Source of the DNA: Nitzschia sp. DOCU1
Lineage: Eukaryota; Bacillariophyta; Bacillariophyceae; Bacillariales; Bacillariaceae
DNA: 64,000 nucleotides
Assembly: GCA_951394045.1 (NCBI GenBank)
Contig: OX595992.1
Coordinates: 372,001-436,000 of the forward strand
Direction: 5' to 3'
How positions within the stretch are numbered: the stretch's first letter is position 1; every line of letters begins with the position of its first letter. Positions 38,432-47,667 of the stretch are shown one piece after another. The notes beneath the pieces were generated by a model. It was not told where the DNA came from. It made no database searches and was given only the letters and a program-made list of their open reading frames with translations. The position numbers were made by a program, and so were the translations under genes.

Positions 38432-40909
38432 ATGCAGGGAGCAATCCGGGACTCATTTTTCAAGCTTGCAGACCATGCTCAATATCAAGAAGTGTATAAG
38501 CCAGATGAATTCTGGATCTATTTAATTCGAAAGCGCTTTTCGAATGATTATAATGGTCTACTCAATAATCTGGATAATACAAGCTTCAATCGAGCCATGG
38601 GAGAACTCCACAACTCAATACTTCCAATCAAGAAAGCTCGCGATCTAAGACTTGTTTGTAATAAACGCAAGATCAATTACTATGATGAATCAAAAAAGGA
38701 GATTCATTTCTATTGCATCGAACCAATTGATAGCCTACAAGGCTCGGAGGTACAAGAAGGACGCCAAGAATTTTGGAATAGAGTGTGGTCCGAGTATCGC
38801 CTTCGCAACCCAGACAAGCCACTTCTGCGTAGTAGTGCACCGCCGCCGCCGCAACGCCCTGCATCTGCACCCATATCACGAAACAGGAAACGACCTTTTG
38901 ATACCGCCGTATGCTCACCGAGCTTCAAAGTCTTGTCGGGCCGTAAGCGTACCACTGTGACGCCGCCATCAAGTCGAGACGAAAAGCCAATAGATTTCAA
39001 GACAGTCAAAGATTTTATCTTTGCTTGTCTCACAAAGGAATATGGCAGGGTGCCCGTCGAGATTGTCGCCATTGTTCCTTCTGCTAATCTTGGCCTATTT
39101 GCTGTGCAGAAGGAACATGATGAGAGGCGAGACTTGACCAAAGAACAGGATGAGGATAACCCACCAATAGCAGTTGACGCCACCAATGAAGAACAGGAAG
39201 CAGATATTGCAGGACAGCCGCTGTTCAAAAAGATTTCGAAGAGCCTCCTTTCGAGGTATAAGCAGGGCTATCGACTAGCCCAGGCCTTGAAGTCCGTCCT
39301 CCATAGAAAGCGAGCCACTCCAACTCCACTCTCTCGAATGATTGTTGGCGCATTTGCAGCCTCACGGCCATATGTGGGCGACCGCCACCTCGTCGATGGA
39401 ATTGCGTACGGTCGGCATACTTTAATGCTGGAAGTTGAGGCAGAGTTCAAGCGGCAAGCCAAGTACCACAAAGAAAAATATTCGGCGCCAAGTTGGCTCA
39501 ATGATATTCGAAACATTTCTCGAATCTCCCCGACCCGTAAAAGTATTTGGAACTATGTTGTTTCTCTTGCAAGCATGCAGGTTTTGCAAGCAAGACGATT
39601 TCTCAATGGCAAGCTCCCATTTGTTCAATCTGATGGTGGGAACTTCGGACAAGAAATCCGGTTGATTACTGTATGGGACCCTGACGATGCTTCGGGGGAG
39701 TCGCTGTTTGGGAAGTTCACCCAGTATTCTCTTGATACTCGCTATACCGGCAAGTCTGTCCAGAAGCAAGCCGAGGGTATGAGAGAAGCACTTACTTTGT
39801 TTGGTGTTGCACGAGTATATGGGTTCACCGAAGATTCCGGAGCGGGGACGCCGGAATCAAAATTCAGAGCTTACCATGCAATAAACCTCATTCACGGGTG
39901 GGGCTTCACCATGGCGTGTGCGCTTCATAATATATATTCCGTCTACCGAAGTCCTTGTCAAAAATTCTTTGGAACAGGCGGTCTTGAAAAGCGAGACGTT
40001 TTCCAAGCACTTCATACAGTTTTTGCGAGCTGGAAGGAAATCTGGGACTGTGTTGGGTACTTGGTCCCCGAGTTGTGGAAGCTATTGTACCCGAACGAAG
40101 ACAACATGGATGATGCCCAACCGCCGAAAGAATGCCTTCAAGCCGTTCAGGAACCAGTATTGACCCCATGGTGGTATGTGCCTGCCCTTGCAGGTTTCGT
40201 GAAACGGCGCCGCTCGCTCTTATTACAAATGGGGCTTGCCATGCATCATAGCACCAAGGCCAAGGAAAAAGAAAACACTCTGGCGTGCAAACTTATTTCC
40301 CTGTTGAGCGAGTCATCGATTGTTTGTGATGTTGACTTTCATGCTGAGTTTGGGGACTTCTATGTCAACCCAAACATGCTGTTCTACCAAGGCAGTGACC
40401 CAAAAACCAGTACTCCTGGCCTTCTGGCACCACACTGCCTCGTCAACTACTTCCTCCAAATTGAAACAATCCGACATGGAAAAGAAAAAATATGGGACCC
40501 TTCGATGGACGCTTTCAAGAACTTCCGCACTTCTTTCGAGAAGCTTGCCGCTGAGGAACAGGCGCTCAAGAAGGTACAAGTCAACAAGTTCCTAGACGGA
40601 TGTGAGAAACAAATTGAAAAGCATTTTTCACGACTTACGAAGACCGACGTCATCATCCAAGCGTGTTTTAGCGAGCAACCAACATCGCAAGTCATTGCGC
40701 AAATTCTCCACCATGGCACCTTTGAGCACCGCCCCGCCCAAGGTACTAATACCTTCAAGTCTGAAATCCATGGTTGTGAGATCAATCTAGCAAAATTCTT
40801 TGACTTCGTAAAAGAACGACTCACCTTGCAAGAGCTGGTATCTCTGGAGCAAAAGGAATGCTTTGACTTTTTCTCCGGTGATATTGCTTTAATTGCTGAT
40901 GCCCAATGA
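38432..40909 (+). CDS. Probable RNase H-fold DDE transposase of the DNA transposon
   Basis: An in-frame stop precedes the ATG at 38432; the product is 825 aa. After an N-terminal region and a Pro-rich linker (~135-150), a core reads: a helix starting SPTRKSIW, then PFVQSDGGNFGQ (first Asp ~400), a tyrosine-rich stretch, VYGFTEDSGAGTPES (second Asp ~467) and GWGFTMACALHNIY (C-x2-H ~495). This D...D...CxxH order is that of hAT-like and related RNase H transposases, where the CxxH lies in an insertion after the second Asp. The third acidic residue is not certain; several Glu lie in later helices. The frame ends at TGA 40907-40909 but remains open beyond it into the next feature. Relation to a named superfamily is unresolved. 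Confidence 0.7.
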   Translation: MQGAIRDSFFKLADHAQYQEVYKPDEFWIYLIRKRFSNDYNGLLNNLDNTSFNRAMGELHNSILPIKKARDLRLVCNKRKINYYDESKKEIHFYCIEPIDSLQGSEVQEGRQEFWNRVWSEYRLRNPDKPLLRSSAPPPPQRPASAPISRNRKRPFDTAVCSPSFKVLSGRKRTTVTPPSSRDEKPIDFKTVKDFIFACLTKEYGRVPVEIVAIVPSANLGLFAVQKEHDERRDLTKEQDEDNPPIAVDATNEEQEADIAGQPLFKKISKSLLSRYKQGYRLAQALKSVLHRKRATPTPLSRMIVGAFAASRPYVGDRHLVDGIAYGRHTLMLEVEAEFKRQAKYHKEKYSAPSWLNDIRNISRISPTRKSIWNYVVSLASMQVLQARRFLNGKLPFVQSDGGNFGQEIRLITVWDPDDASGESLFGKFTQYSLDTRYTGKSVQKQAEGMREALTLFGVARVYGFTEDSGAGTPESKFRAYHAINLIHGWGFTMACALHNIYSVYRSPCQKFFGTGGLEKRDVFQALHTVFASWKEIWDCVGYLVPELWKLLYPNEDNMDDAQPPKECLQAVQEPVLTPWWYVPALAGFVKRRRSLLLQMGLAMHHSTKAKEKENTLACKLISLLSESSIVCDVDFHAEFGDFYVNPNMLFYQGSDPKTSTPGLLAPHCLVNYFLQIETIRHGKEKIWDPSMDAFKNFRTSFEKLAAEEQALKKVQVNKFLDGCEKQIEKHFSRLTKTDVIIQACFSEQPTSQVIAQILHHGTFEHRPAQGTNTFKSEIHGCEINLAKFFDFVKERLTLQELVSLEQKECFDFFSGDIALIADAQ

Positions 40910-40999
40910 AATGTAAACATATGGGATGAGAAGTCAGAAGAAGCTGATGTGCTGCAGACTCGGCGTAACGCACTTACCGCTGGTGGGGTGGGTGCTCAC

Positions 41000-41941
41000 A
41001 TGGCAACCAATCACAACTGTGAACGATTGGTTGGTCAAGGCAAGCGAGCTGCCTTGCACAAGGGAGAACGAAGCGTATATTTATACAACATTGCCGGGAT
41101 TGATTTCTGCACCGAATACTCTTTGGAAAATTTCAAGCAAATTGTCAATGGTATTACAAGATTCCCAGACGGTGGCCAAGCTGATGAGCTAGCTGATGAA
41201 GCCGAAGGAGACGTTGATGCCGAGCCAAGCGAGGATGGCACTGAAGAGGAAGAAGATGATGCCGAGGAAGAAGCGGAAGTTCAAGAGGAAGGAGGCCGCT
41301 TCAAGCGCCGCAAACGAGGAGTCAGGGAAGGTCCGGATCACCATGAGTTGATTGTTGCATTGACGCGTCGTCTCTCCACAAAAGTTGCCAACATTCGGGC
41401 AGATATCAATGATGAGACGGTGTTCAAAGAAGAACTCAAATCGATTACGGTCCAACTTACCAAAAAGGACACCATGCGAGAAGTACAAGCAGAAAAAAAG
41501 GCTGAGCGCATGGTTCAAAGCCTGTCGACGCCAAAGGAACTTCAGGCTCTAGCACAGAAGACTGGATACGATGTCCAGCCCCGTGTGCTGGACTACTTTC
41601 CATATTCATCATTCCAAACAGTCCATATGCCTCTAGTGGAGGCGGAACTAAAGAAGCGCGGCGTGGCTTATAAGGAAGGCAATTCTGAAGGCATCAAGTC
41701 GAAGATTGCAAGTTTGAAAAAGAATGAGGAACAACGCTTTGGTAAGATGATTGACGAGGAGCTTGAAAAGCATGGACTTACGGTTGGTGGATCCACTTCA
41801 ATGAAGGCGAAACAAGCCTTCTTAATTGCTGCAGTGGAAGAGAAAGGCAACCACCTCTATTCCGAATTCAAGATCGATGTTTTGAAGTTTTTCAAACGTC
41901 TCTCCGACTTTGATGAGAGTGCTTTAGATAAAAAGGATTGA
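41000..41941 (+). CDS. SAP-like, acidic/basic C-terminal frame of the DNA transposon
   Basis: It lies in the same frame as the transposase; the only break between them is the TGA at 40907. The first ATG is 41000 (313 aa), but translation is open from 40910. It has a very acidic stretch (EEEEDDAEEEAEVQEEGG), a basic FKRRKRG patch that could be a nuclear signal, a helical region, then two short L...L..RG/HG units (VEAELKKRGVAYKEG and EELEKHGLTVGG) resembling SAP DNA-binding motifs. It may be the C-terminal part of the transposase reached by readthrough or splicing (a 60-bp GT...AG candidate, 40878-40937, would keep frame), or a separate accessory protein. Confidence 0.6.
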   Translation: MATNHNCERLVGQGKRAALHKGERSVYLYNIAGIDFCTEYSLENFKQIVNGITRFPDGGQADELADEAEGDVDAEPSEDGTEEEEDDAEEEAEVQEEGGRFKRRKRGVREGPDHHELIVALTRRLSTKVANIRADINDETVFKEELKSITVQLTKKDTMREVQAEKKAERMVQSLSTPKELQALAQKTGYDVQPRVLDYFPYSSFQTVHMPLVEAELKKRGVAYKEGNSEGIKSKIASLKKNEEQRFGKMIDEELEKHGLTVGGSTSMKAKQAFLIAAVEEKGNHLYSEFKIDVLKFFKRLSDFDESALDKKD

Positions 41942-41991
41942 GTAACAATACAACATATCTTTTATGATTTTATTTTTTATTTGTTTGTCGG

Positions 41992-42017
41992 CGGCGATGA
42001 TGTGCACATCGTCGCCG
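41992..42017 (+). terminator. Hairpin 50 bp after the last transposon frame
   Basis: A 26-bp near-perfect dyad centred on TGTGCACA; the single non-Watson-Crick position would be a G-U pair in RNA. It lies in the 3' flank of the coding region inside the transposon and may mark the transcript end or be a transposase subterminal site. Confidence 0.4.
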
Positions 42018-42150
42018 AGTAAAGAGGTAAATGACTAAACGGAATAATGTGAACAATGTGACCAAAATGGTGGCCTGGCGTGATCGCCGGCATGGTAAAA
42101 TTGCGCGCCGGCCTCATATATATCTACGGTCCGGTATAAAAAAAATCTTG

Positions 42151-42181
42151 GGGTATTTTCCTATGCGTTGTCGCGCCCATA
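42151..42181 (-). repeat. Right terminal inverted repeat of the DNA transposon
   Basis: 31 bp identical, inverted, to 32367-32397; identity stops at the next inner base. Confidence 0.95.
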
Positions 42182-42186
42182 GAGTC
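42182..42186. repeat. Right target-site duplication (GAGTC)
   Basis: Matches 32362-32366 and abuts the right inverted repeat. Confidence 0.7.
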
Positions 42187-42924
42187 GAGTCTCAACAAGA
42201 ATGAAGGAATCTGTCATTTTTTTCGTGCAGCAACACGACAATCGTCCTCCAAAGCAACAAGCAAAAGCTTTCAAAGTCTGCCATTACAATTCTATTCTGT
42301 TTCTGGATAGTCCTTGTTGAGCAAAGAATCTATCTGATCATCTTCGTGATCATTCTTGCTGTACTCGATTGCTTCAAGAAAAAGAAGAAGAAGAAGAAGA
42401 ATGCAGTCCAATCCCACCGACGTTCCAACGAGCGCTCGTACTGATACTAGCTCTGTTGACTTTGTTCTTTCCATGGAGGCATCGGATCATGAGGATCGTG
42501 TATCAGCCACAATCGCAAGTCGTCACACCAACGACGCTCGTGCCCACCAGAATTCCGATGGCTGGCGGTGATGGTGGTGCTGTTCCCGCGGTCCCAGTTG
42601 GTAGTAATATTCCGATTTCCTTCTCTGTTGACATCAACAATCCCACCCACAGCACGTCCTACTATCGCCTCTACGGGTCATACTATCCTGGCAACTCAGT
42701 CGGTCATTTGTTTACGGACGGCTTGCATGAGCTAGGCTTTCCCGAACTCTTGGCGCAAGATGTACCCCACCATCGTGCATCGTTGGTCACGAAAAACATG
42801 TATCGCATGGCACGTTCTATGGTCTCTGGAATTCTCATTCGAGATGGAGACCGGCGTACGGATCGTGATTTTTGTGTCACCATTGTCGATGACATGACCT
42901 CGCCACAGATTTTTCTCGAATATT
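42187..42924 (+). other. Right flank of the transposon with an uncertain coding frame
   Basis: A frame from ATG 42489 runs to 43160 (about 223 codons) and reads reasonably as protein up to TSPQIFLEYCINRF (for example SYYRLYGSYYPGNSVGHLF), then enters the inverted repeat. It may be the 5' part of the HA-domain gene, out of frame with it because of the fold-back or an unseen intron. An AAG-rich run lies at 42376-42402. A second short frame starts at ATG 42401. Confidence 0.35.
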
Positions 42925-43090
42925 GCATAAACCGTTTCGCTTGCGAGCGAGGACACTTTTTTTGCAAATGCGCCCCACGCGATAGCTCGTGTTATGGAAG
43001 TGGATTACGATTTTTGCGTACAACACGAGTTATCGCGTGGGGCGCATTTGCAAAAAAAGTGTCCTCGCTCGCAAGCGAAACGGTTTATGC
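42925..43090. repeat. 69-bp fold-back inverted repeat with 28-bp spacer
   Basis: Arms 42925-42993 and 43022-43090 are inverted copies with one mismatch (42985 against 43030). The 28-bp spacer contains the ATG at 42994. It would form a very stable cruciform or RNA hairpin in the middle of coding sequence. Confidence 0.95.
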
Positions 43091-44040
43091 GTGGTGTGAT
43101 CTGCTTGCCACTGGCCTTACAACCATTTACACGCATACTCGCATTACATCCCATGTATGACGATGCCGAAGAGTGGGGAAGTTTTCCACCGGCTCCACAA
43201 GGACAACGTCAGCGACGCAACAAGATCTTGGAGGCTGCGCTCTTTCAACGACAAGTGTCCTTTGATGAGGAGGACGTTGCATATTTGCTTCGTCATATGG
43301 CACACTTTTGTCGTCTGGTAGAAGTTTCACAAGCGTCGGATGTCATTCAACGCCTTCCACAAGCCTTGGCCGAGCAAGTCGATCGTCACCACCACTATTT
43401 GACCACTTTGGGATCTGCCTCTCATGCGTCATCATCGTTGCCATCCGTAGCGGCAGCAGCCCCGGCAGACGAAGAAGCTACTGCAACACAACCACCAAGT
43501 GCTGCAACGGTTACATGGTCGTCCACCTCATCATGGTCGCCCACCTCCGCCTCCGCCCCCGCAGCGGCAGCGGCAGTAGCGACGGCAGACAAATCACGTA
43601 GACATGATTTCGAAACTAACTACAATCAAGCATTGAAGTATATTGACGAGAATGGCGAATTGAAACTATCTCGGAGTGCCCGGGAGACAACTCGTTTATA
43701 TGCATGGTTGTTGGGTCAGAGGAGAAGAAAAAACATGTCGAACGAGGAACGTGAAAAGATCAATTATCTATTCAAATGCTACCCGAAATACCGGGAGCAC
43801 AGGGCTTGGGAATCATTCTATCAAGAGTTGGTGGAATACAAAGAGTCACATGGGACATTCACGATCAGTATCACAGACACAGATCTGAAACGCAATCAGC
43901 TAAACAATTGGCTCAGACACCAACGAGTATTGGCGAGAAAGGGTCAGCTTGCGCAATCGCGAAAAGAAGCCTTAGAAGAAGCAGGAGTCGATCTCAATCC
44001 AAGAAATCTAGGTAAAATGCAGACTAATCGGACAGAATGA
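42994..44040 (+). CDS. HA (helicase-associated)-domain protein
   Basis: The 348-residue frame starts at an ATG inside the spacer of the inverted repeat; the true start may lie upstream in another exon. After an N-terminal helical region and an Ala/Ser/Pro-rich linker (~135-200), two repeats fit the short HA domain common in diatoms: FETNYNQALKYIDENGEL...LYAWLLGQRR and WESFYQELVEYKESHGTF...LNNWLRHQRVLARKG, ending L-EEAGVDL. HA domains (PF03457) are three-helix, Trp-centred units often linked to DNA binding. Only two units are seen. The N-terminal 45 residues are encoded by one arm of the repeat and may not be ancestral. Confidence 0.6.
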   Translation: MEVDYDFCVQHELSRGAHLQKKCPRSQAKRFMRGVICLPLALQPFTRILALHPMYDDAEEWGSFPPAPQGQRQRRNKILEAALFQRQVSFDEEDVAYLLRHMAHFCRLVEVSQASDVIQRLPQALAEQVDRHHHYLTTLGSASHASSSLPSVAAAAPADEEATATQPPSAATVTWSSTSSWSPTSASAPAAAAAVATADKSRRHDFETNYNQALKYIDENGELKLSRSARETTRLYAWLLGQRRRKNMSNEEREKINYLFKCYPKYREHRAWESFYQELVEYKESHGTFTISITDTDLKRNQLNNWLRHQRVLARKGQLAQSRKEALEEAGVDLNPRNLGKMQTNRTE

Positions 44041-44296
44041 AAAGTGGAATGCGATATCTGGGTAGCTTTGTTGCTACAAAGTACATCATGGACATTGCAA
44101 CGTGGTAACGAAAATTTGGATGTGTCGTTTTGGTGAATTGTAGCCGAACCAGGTACACAAAAGGACTGTTGCACAAGAATAGGGTTGCGCTATAGGAAAA
44201 GATCGGTTTCAAATGCAGTATTGCTACTCATAAAAAAGCTCATTGATCGAATCTAGCTTGACTTTCGGAGAGAAGGTTATATAGCAGTAATCTATC

Positions 44297-46033
44297 CTAG
44301 TATCGCTTGACTTTTCGTGATTGCTTCGACGAAAAGTCGTCGTAGTTCAACTCCAAGTAAAATGTTTCTTTCACGGCTTGTCCATTGTCGTTGGAACGTT
44401 GTTCGTGTAACTTCATCTTATAGACAGTCTGTTCTGGAGTAGGGTTGAAGCGATGTTGAAAAAATTGTTGGACACGTTGTCGATCCTCGTCCGATAATTT
44501 GTTGGATCGTTCTTTGAGTATGACCTTCCATTCTTCGTCGTCGGCGGCGCCACCATTGTTTTGCGTAGCAGCGGATGGTTCAGATGCTGCTGCTGGTTGA
44601 GAGGAAGATGCTTCGGCAGAAGAAGAAGCCGCAGTAGTGGGAGGACGCGTTGGTGCCGCCGAGTCCTTTTCCTCGGGTGTTTCTTCTAGTTTGGCCTTTT
44701 TGGTCGCACCATTTCCATTTTGCTGTTGTTGAGCTGCAGCAGCTTCCAAGAGACGACGTTTCTTTGACATGTGCGTCCCACCAGTGGTTTTGGTAGCCTC
44801 CACTGCCGCTTCTCTCGCTGCATGCTCCTTGGTCAGGGTATTAGCTTCTTCGACATCCATGAGTTTCATTTTGGATCTACCTCCCATGGCAGCACCACCC
44901 CCTCCACCAAATTTTCCAGCGGTAGATCGTATTCGTGCCGCTGCCGTTGTTGCACCAGTACTAGTGCTAGGTAATGCCGCACCCCCGGCGGCAGCAGTGG
45001 CCATGACACGACTCTTGACACTAGTCTTGTTGACTAGAGCTTGGGCAGTACCCTTGCGTCTGAGAAGCGTCGTTTGTTGAAGTTGTTGCGGCTTTTGACG
45101 TTGTGCGAGCAACGCATTTGGCTTTTTGGGCATGAACAAACTACTAGAACCAGAAGAAGCAGCGGCCGCCTTGGCCTTTTGCGCTGGCGTAGTACTACCG
45201 ACCAATTTGATGGGACGAAAACCGGGGGGAAGTGTAGTCGCCGCCTTGGCGGCCTCCCCTCTAGCGCCATTGGCGTTGCTCCCATGAATGGTAGATCCGC
45301 TCATTTTTGTTTTCATCAAAATAGGACCCTGATGTTCTAGTTCTTCCTTGACACGGTCGGCCTCCAATTGTTTATCGACTTGTAAAATGTCGGCCTTTTC
45401 ATTGACTTGAAAGTGAGGATTGTTGGAGGCAGTACTGCATTCGGGGACTAATTGACGTAATAACTCTTCAGGAAGCAGAGAATAGCGAAACGGAATAAAG
45501 GAAGCATTCATATCCGGAGGTGCTTCTCCGGATGCTTCAAATCCTTCCTTGACATTGGCGCAAACATCGTCACATAATTCGTCCAAGAGTTTGGTGGCTT
45601 CCGGGCCTCGACAGGATCGATGAAAGGCGAAATCTGTCGCCCTGGCGGATTCGGCGTCCGCTTGCTGTTCAAACATGATACCCTGAGTCAACCCCGCGAC
45701 TGTTCGAACCCACTCTTCATGTGTCGGCGCTTGTTGGGCTTGCTGCAAGATTTTGTAAATTTCCGTGTTGACGTCGTCTTCCTGAGAATCCAGCCCCAGC
45801 AATCCAATTAAGACACGCGATTGAATCACCTTGTCGGTTCTCGACAAGACTTTGGAGAGATTTTGCAAGTATTGAGTCGGAGTGTGGGATCCTCGCAGGG
45901 CATTTGTCGTGACGGCCTTGGCGAGATCCAAACTCGAAAAGGGGCCTCGCAACTTGGATTCCATCGTCGTAAGGAAGGTATCCAGATCTTCGTCCTCTTG
46001 ACTCGTCGCGGGCTTTGCATTTCGAGAACTCAT
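44297..46033 (-). CDS. NELF-A-like transcription elongation factor
   Basis: The ATG at 46033 (MSSRNAK) gives 578 aa; the frame runs further upstream only from a TTG. NELF-A is a subunit of the negative elongation factor that pauses RNA polymerase II. The N-terminal ~150 residues are helical with LLGLDSQEDDV, comparable to the NELF-A/HDAg-like domain. A central SKMKLMDVEEA matches the KLLDISE region of animal NELF-A. The C-terminal ~70 residues (LSDEDRQRVQQFFQ, then YKMKLHE and FYLELNY before a basic end) parallel its conserved tail. Ala-, Gly- and Gln-rich low complexity separates them. The call rests on three matched blocks in the right order. Confidence 0.6.
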   Translation of the reverse strand: MSSRNAKPATSQEDEDLDTFLTTMESKLRGPFSSLDLAKAVTTNALRGSHTPTQYLQNLSKVLSRTDKVIQSRVLIGLLGLDSQEDDVNTEIYKILQQAQQAPTHEEWVRTVAGLTQGIMFEQQADAESARATDFAFHRSCRGPEATKLLDELCDDVCANVKEGFEASGEAPPDMNASFIPFRYSLLPEELLRQLVPECSTASNNPHFQVNEKADILQVDKQLEADRVKEELEHQGPILMKTKMSGSTIHGSNANGARGEAAKAATTLPPGFRPIKLVGSTTPAQKAKAAAASSGSSSLFMPKKPNALLAQRQKPQQLQQTTLLRRKGTAQALVNKTSVKSRVMATAAAGGAALPSTSTGATTAAARIRSTAGKFGGGGGAAMGGRSKMKLMDVEEANTLTKEHAAREAAVEATKTTGGTHMSKKRRLLEAAAAQQQQNGNGATKKAKLEETPEEKDSAAPTRPPTTAASSSAEASSSQPAAASEPSAATQNNGGAADDEEWKVILKERSNKLSDEDRQRVQQFFQHRFNPTPEQTVYKMKLHEQRSNDNGQAVKETFYLELNYDDFSSKQSRKVKRY

Positions 46034-46733
46034 GGTGGAAAATATAGCTAGCAAACGAACCTGTAAAGTAAGGGGGTCTGTTGGCAATGATATAAACAAT
46101 AAGGCGTGAACCTATGATGGACCGATGGGGTCTATTAGCGCTTGTTGCAATCCCATCGTCACTTCATGCTGGTCATGCACGGCCGCAGGGGGGTAGAGGA
46201 GAGTTTGGGGGTTGAATTGATGCAGGGCAGGAATAATGCCCCCTAATATTTGGTCAAATGGGTCCGCGGGTCCTGCAAGTACTCGAGTCGAATCAATCAA
46301 TACGTCTGTCCTGCTACCGTTTTAGTTCAGGTGGAACCTTCTCGTGGTCGTTCATCCTGAGGCTAGGAAACCGTATAGAAGGAGTAACACAACCATAGCA
46401 AGAAGTTAACAGTCCTGGAAAGGCTGTTCAACAAGACTAATAAAGGAGAGGAACCGTTGACAAGGAAGAAGGGTAGCATGAAAGCGATCATAGTACAGCC
46501 TCAGGCCCGTCGCCTACTACCCATTGCTGGGTTGAAGATCCGACAAACGCAACGGCTTCTAGGTACTACCATCACCTGCAACAACAAGCGACAATAACCA
46601 GGATAGGACCTTATTCCTATGCTGTCGTAGCCACTTCTCTTTCTCCCCCCGCCGTAGTATTTCCACCTGGGACAAACGATGTCCCGATAGAATAACATCG
46701 TTATCCAGAATTATGACGCGGATCGATTGTCTA
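46034..46733. other. Intergenic stretch
   Basis: This is the NELF-A-like promoter side and the 3' flank of the KDEL receptor gene, both minus strand. Short frames (46112-46300, 46501-46786) do not look like genes. Nothing else is supported. Confidence 0.35.
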
Positions 46734-47667
46734 CTATGAAAACATGGCAGGTTTTGTAGGCCAAGGTGTGTGCTCCAATGAGACATTTTCCGTTGATGAT
46801 AGCAAAGGGTCCGTCAAACTAGTCATCATGACAGTATTCTGCTGTTCGGCCGCCACTTCAAATATCAAATCATCTTCCTCCTCAATGGTACCAGTCTTTT
46901 CCTTGCTGTATCCACACCAATGGGCTGCTCGACCATATTGGAAGAAAAAGTGAAGGTATAATATGGTCTGCAGAATACCAAAAATACTCACTTCCCAATA
47001 GTGTCGATAGAATCTCTCGAAATTGTATCGATATACCCAATTCAAAATATACAAGGCCCGGTAGCTTCCCAAAGATAACATGAACTTCCCCGTCAGATTT
47101 TCCACTAGTCGATACCGCCGAAGTACCTCCAGTTGGGGCAAAATGGCAACGGCTTCCAGACAAATAGATGTCTGCCATAGAACGCGGACAATCACACTCC
47201 CCGTGTAGTCGAAATTTGAGAAATAATATGGAGCCTTCCAATATGAAATCGAAAATCCCAATAGAAGCGAAGGTACCAAGAGATACTTCCAATGAGGGAA
47301 AGAGTCTTGATCGCCATTGTACAGACTTCGAAAAGGCTCAGAATATTTGACCTTCCAAATGGTGTAGGCGGTGATTGCTATATAAAACACCTTGGCACTA
47401 CTGACATACCAGGAGTAGAAACTGGTAAAAAAGTCCAAATATCGAAAGACAAACACCACCAAATACAACTCCTGCGTTTTGACAGAGATCCCTGCAACAG
47501 AACCGTTAGGCACTGTGCTGACCACAGTAATAAAAGATACCGCACTTCCAATGGATCCCAATCTTCCAGTACTGACCTCGGGCATTTTTGGTTTTATGCA
47601 ATTGAAGGAGTAAGAGTATTTTACTCAGCATGTGCGAAAGATCGCCACATAATCGAAAGACGTTCAT
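46734..47667 (-). CDS. ERD2: KDEL receptor (ER lumen protein-retaining receptor), two exons
   Basis: Proposed join: 47667-47577 and 47491-46734, with an 85-bp intron (GTCAGT...TTGCAG); 282 aa. Exon 1 supplies MNVFRLCGDLSHMLSKILLL, the family's first helix; splicing gives KTKNAR-GISVKTQELY, a diagnostic junction. FRYLDFFTSFYSWY, EAVAILPQLEVLRR and LGSYRALYILNWVYRY are the family's conserved core. ERD2 retrieves HDEL/KDEL proteins from the Golgi to the ER. Canonical members are ~212 aa; this one has about 60 extra residues after the last helix, acidic (TIEEEDDLIFE) then Ser/Thr/Pro-rich, which would face the cytosol. Confidence 0.9.

Larger units (their letters stand above)
32367..42181 (+). 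mobile_element. DNA transposon with 31-bp TIRs, unassigned superfamily, carrying a nested retrotransposon
   Basis: Perfect 31-bp inverted repeats (32367-32397 and 42151-42181, starting TATGGGCGCGACAACGCATA) are flanked by the 5-bp direct repeat GAGTC. After removal of the nested retroelement and its small duplication the element is about 4.09 kb. It holds one long plus-strand coding region (38432-41941) interrupted by a single TGA: a transposase-like protein and an acidic/basic SAP-like tail. A TATA-rich run (32421-32434) near the left end may serve as promoter. hAT gives 8-bp, Mutator 9-11-bp and CACTA 2-3-bp duplications, so a 5-bp duplication with these ends does not fit them; Transib makes 5 bp but has CAC-type ends. 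The family is therefore left open. Confidence 0.85.
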
